NCBI GenBank assembly: GCA_031264825.1
Contig: JAISDL010000161.1
Span: 1 to 7,722 of the forward strand
Direction: 5' to 3'
DNA length: 7,722 nt
From: Accumulibacter sp.
GTDB taxonomy: Bacteria; Pseudomonadota; Gammaproteobacteria; Burkholderiales; Rhodocyclaceae
Numbering within the stretch: position 1 is the stretch's first letter; each line of letters begins with the position of its first letter. A program made the position numbers and the translations under genes. Below are positions 5,065-7,722 of the stretch, piece by piece. Under the pieces are notes generated by a model. That model saw nothing but the letters and a program-made list of their open reading frames with translations. It searched no databases and was not told the DNA's origin.

Positions 5065-7722
5065 ATGAAACGCCTGATGATTCTCCTCTCGCTCCTCGTC
5101 GTTCTCAGCGGTGTTTACTTCTATTCTCGACGCCCCCCGACCGAGGCTCAAAAAACCGAAAACGACGCACAGAGCGCCAAAGAAGATGCCGCCGCGCAGG
5201 CGGACATAAAACATATGCTCGAAACTCGACGCCCCCTGACACCCGAAGAAGAGGCGCAGAGGGCCGCCGAGGACGCCGCCGCGCAGGCGGACGCAAAACG
5301 CATGCTCGAAAATGTCATCAGAGAGAGCGAATATCTGATGTCGCTTCCGCCGGAAGAAAAGGAGATCGTGCTTTTGAAACGCCGATCGGAGGACCTCACC
5401 GCGCCACCCTACCCCGACCTCGAAATGGAACCCAAGGATTCGCAGCCACCGACCGCGTGGAGAGAGGCCGAGATGAAGCGCTACGCGGCGCTTTTCGACG
5501 GAGCGAAGGTCGATCTGCTGATCGTCCCCTTTCAGGTCCAGGGATACGGAATCAGCCGCACCCACCGTTCGCTGATGAGCGCCCTCCTCTCTTCGACGCT
5601 GTCCCGGTCGGTCAAGGTCGCCAACCCCTATTTGCTCGCCCGCGCGCTGGGCGACACGGACCGCCGGATCGACCGCGGCGCCGTCTTTCGGCTGGCTTCG
5701 CGCGTCGGAGCGAAACGGATTCTCTGGACCTACGCCGGACACAGGGACGCCGCTTCTCTCGACCTCTACTTCCAGTTCCAGGAACCCGGCAAGGACGGTT
5801 CCTTTTCGGAAACGCCCGACCTGCCGGGGAAAGCCATCGCGAACATCGCCTTTGACGACGAGAATCCTCCCGTTCTGGCCTTTCGGAAAAACCTCGCGAA
5901 AATCGTCGAAACGCTGGGCTACGCTTTCAGTGAAGTGCCGACCCTCGCGGCGAAAGACCTCGAATCCGCCATACCTGCGGACTTCACGGCGATCCTTCGA
6001 CCCGAAGACCCGGCGAATTCGGCGTTGCAACTGCAAATGCTCGCGCATCTTCTGCCCGAAGACGCCTACCGCGCCAAGTTGCGCCTCTTCGAACGCTCGC
6101 TGCTGCTGGCGTGGCAACTGCCGCCGGAACATCCCGCGACGCGGCAGATCCTCGCGCGCGCGTATTACTCGATCGGCATGCGCCTCCCGGCGCTCGCCGC
6201 GATCAAATCACCGCAAAACGACGTCGAACACGCGCTCGTCGCGCTTTTGAACGGCAACCTTCCCGACCTGGAAAACCACCGCGCGCGCATTCAGAATTCC
6301 CCTCAACGCCTGATGGCCGAAATCGACGTATCCGACGTTCGTTACGCGTATGAAAAACCTCCCGGTGAAGACACGCGGAGCTTCCAGGACAAACTCCCGG
6401 AACCCCTGATACACTTCTTCGAACGCCGGATCGAGGACGGCGACCCGGTCAAGCTGCATCGCTTCAGCAATTTTCAGGTGCTCCGCGTCCTCGGCGAAGA
6501 GTTCCCTTCCGCCGGCCAAGGGATCGTGCAGATGCTACGCAGGAAACTAGCCGCTGTGCAAAGGATGGGCAGCGAAGAGGTCGACATGCTTCTGGAAAAT
6601 TACCTGAAGCCCACGCTGGCGCTGGCGGATGCCTCGTCGTACAACACGTCGATGTCGTGGGGGCCGCACAGGCTCGACGTCCTCGAATTCCTCACGCAAT
6701 CCGGCCTCTCCAACCTGATCTACGCCGCCGACAGGATGGCGCGGAGTCAGGCTGTATATAACAGTGCGATCGGGTATATCAAGGGAATCGGCCCGTTATT
6801 CGGTTCGCATCCGGAGATACTCTCGGCGCGCGCGTACGCGGAATACCACGGACCGATCCAACAACTCAGCGGGGAAGCCAGAAAGGATCTGTACGCTCAA
6901 TACGCAAAAAATGTCCATATGTCCGGTTACTGGAAGCATATGAGTTACGACTATTTGAGTTCCGACCGACCATCTTCTTCCTTGGCGAACATCACTTACG
7001 GCGCCTACCGCCTCAAAAACCTCTTCCAGGCCACGCGCAACGTGACCCTGAAAGAAAGGCTGCTCAAGGAAACGGAAGGCCGCCTCGACGGAAGCGGGGT
7101 GCGCGAAATCTTGGCCGTCGATCTCTATGAAGCGCAAGGGAATATGCAAGCCGCGAAAACAGCCTTGCAGGACTTCGTCAAAACGAAGCCGACGGATTTC
7201 ATCGCTTACAACCGCTTGGGCGAATTCCTGATCAAAGAGGGGGAGTATCGACAAGCCGCAGACGTTTTTGAGACTTTCCCCGGACTCGACAAGGAAGGCC
7301 GTTCGGTCACATCGGATAACCACGCCTACGACATCGCTTCGAGGTTCTTCTGGATGGGAGAAAACGAACTCGCGAAGCCCTTCTTCAAAATCGCCGCCGC
7401 GTCGCATACGGGTTCCGGAGCGAGCATGATGAGCGCGGTACGGCTCTCGCTGATCGACGGCGATTACTCTGACGCCATGCGCCGTCTTTATGGCGCCGTG
7501 CGACGTTACCCCTTGAGTCAGCGTTACAACGATTACTTTAGCCTCCTCCATGTTTTCGGTGCGTCGCAGGCGGCGTGGGACGGTTTTCTCGTCGTCGTCG
7601 CCAATTCCTCGGAACCCCATGTCTGGGATTCGCTCTTGGTCGGCCACCGGCGCTTGCGTTACAGCGACGAAAAAATCGTCGATTGGCTCAAACAGCCTCC
7701 GCTCGAGGGCAAGACAGGCATG
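5065..7722 (+). CDS. Large membrane-anchored TPR-like protein, uncharacterised (C-terminus beyond window)
   Basis: The frame is open for 886 codons to the window end, with no stop. I do not recognise it as a named protein. The ATG at 5065 is the first possible, because an in-frame TAA lies three codons upstream. The ribosome binding site is weak (GGGATAAAAGACC). Residues 1-20 form a signal anchor: KR, then hydrophobic LMILLSLLVVLSGVYFY, then RR. That suggests an inner-membrane anchor with the rest in the periplasm, although cleavage cannot be excluded. Residues 22-83 are two charged Ala/Glu-rich tandem repeats ending in EDAAAQAD..MLE. Residues about 146-240 (VDLLIVPFQVQGYG, then VGAKRILWTYAG) resemble a TolB-N/FlgO-like alpha/beta domain. 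After about residue 317 it is mostly helical, with TPR-like motifs, clearest at about 681-780: AYNRLGEFLIKEGEYRQAADVFE and AYDIASRFFWMGENELAKPFF. It is probably a scaffold or assembly protein; partners are unknown. Confidence 0.85.
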   Translation, partial: MKRLMILLSLLVVLSGVYFYSRRPPTEAQKTENDAQSAKEDAAAQADIKHMLETRRPLTPEEEAQRAAEDAAAQADAKRMLENVIRESEYLMSLPPEEKEIVLLKRRSEDLTAPPYPDLEMEPKDSQPPTAWREAEMKRYAALFDGAKVDLLIVPFQVQGYGISRTHRSLMSALLSSTLSRSVKVANPYLLARALGDTDRRIDRGAVFRLASRVGAKRILWTYAGHRDAASLDLYFQFQEPGKDGSFSETPDLPGKAIANIAFDDENPPVLAFRKNLAKIVETLGYAFSEVPTLAAKDLESAIPADFTAILRPEDPANSALQLQMLAHLLPEDAYRAKLRLFERSLLLAWQLPPEHPATRQILARAYYSIGMRLPALAAIKSPQNDVEHALVALLNGNLPDLENHRARIQNSPQRLMAEIDVSDVRYAYEKPPGEDTRSFQDKLPEPLIHFFERRIEDGDPVKLHRFSNFQVLRVLGEEFPSAGQGIVQMLRRKLAAVQRMGSEEVDMLLENYLKPTLALADASSYNTSMSWGPHRLDVLEFLTQSGLSNLIYAADRMARSQAVYNSAIGYIKGIGPLFGSHPEILSARAYAEYHGPIQQLSGEARKDLYAQYAKNVHMSGYWKHMSYDYLSSDRPSSSLANITYGAYRLKNLFQATRNVTLKERLLKETEGRLDGSGVREILAVDLYEAQGNMQAAKTALQDFVKTKPTDFIAYNRLGEFLIKEGEYRQAADVFETFPGLDKEGRSVTSDNHAYDIASRFFWMGENELAKPFFKIAAASHTGSGASMMSAVRLSLIDGDYSDAMRRLYGAVRRYPLSQRYNDYFSLLHVFGASQAAWDGFLVVVANSSEPHVWDSLLVGHRRLRYSDEKIVDWLKQPPLEGKTGM
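5129..5314 (+). repeat. Tandem in-frame duplication in the TPR gene's N-terminal stalk
   Basis: Unit 1 (5129-5227, 33 codons) begins RRPPTEAQ and ends EDAAAQADIKHMLET. Unit 2 (5228-5314, 29 codons) begins RRPLTPEE and ends EDAAAQADAKRMLEN. The two are the same at both ends and differ by a four-codon deletion in the middle. DNA identity is highest over the 3' half, around GCCGCCGCGCAGGCGGAC. The units are hydrophilic and probably helical, forming a spacer between the membrane anchor and the folded domains. Confidence 0.85.

Noticed and set aside
4699..6132. A 477-codon minus-strand frame covering the start of the TPR gene
   Set aside because: It overlaps the TPR frame, the intergenic repeat and the 94-aa gene in another phase. 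Its composition is Arg/Phe/Val-heavy with no domain or ribosome binding site.
6796..7647. A 283-codon minus-strand frame inside the TPR gene
   Set aside because: It is opposite the continuous TPR coding frame, which has clear TPR motifs there (about residues 681-780). The minus frame shows no family resemblance.

Overview
The window is GC-rich (high by eye, with C/G-ending codons dominating the large genes) and looks like bacterial chromosome rather than a mobile element. The EttA protein, from its MAQ start to its C-terminal GEEGAKPKRLRYKP-type tail, reads like the versions I remember from Betaproteobacteria (Burkholderiales, possibly a gut Sutterellaceae-type lineage). The E. coli-type three-domain Pta and the YgiW-type periplasmic BOF protein fit a proteobacterium. 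The taxonomic call is inference from remembered sequences, not from a search.

Layout: (1) 1-1976, minus strand: phosphate acetyltransferase (pta), with a TTG start and its C-terminus cut off by the window edge. (2) 1977-2141: pta leader, then a rho-independent terminator and a second hairpin that close the next gene. (3) 2142-2555, minus strand: a secreted 137-aa bacterial-OB-fold (YgiW/NirD) protein with a signal peptide and a strong ribosome binding site. (4) 2556-2736: divergent promoter region. (5) 2737-4401, plus strand: ettA, a complete ABC-F translational throttle ATPase. (6) 4402-4517: two strong hairpins in a row, the second acting as a probable shared terminator for convergent genes. 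(7) 4518-4802, minus strand: a 94-aa protein I do not recognise. (8) 4803-5064: divergent intergenic region with a near-perfect 21-bp palindrome, a consensus TTGACA box and a short heptanucleotide tandem repeat. (9) 5065-7722, plus strand: an open frame of at least 886 codons running off the window, encoding a membrane-anchored, repeat-containing protein with TPR-like helices. It contains no stop codon.

The genes do not form an operon. Orientation changes four times and each complete gene is followed by a hairpin or terminator, so each looks like its own transcription unit. Pta is core acetate/acetyl-phosphate metabolism, EttA couples translation to energy state, and the BOF protein is a probable envelope-stress factor. 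The large TPR protein and the small protein divergent from it are the unexplained part. The features most worth following are that large protein (N-terminal anchor, tandem charged repeat, possible TolB-N/FlgO-like alpha/beta domain, TPRs) and the unusual DNA between it and the small gene. I see no CRISPR array, tRNA, rRNA, insertion sequence, prophage gene or recognisable defence system.
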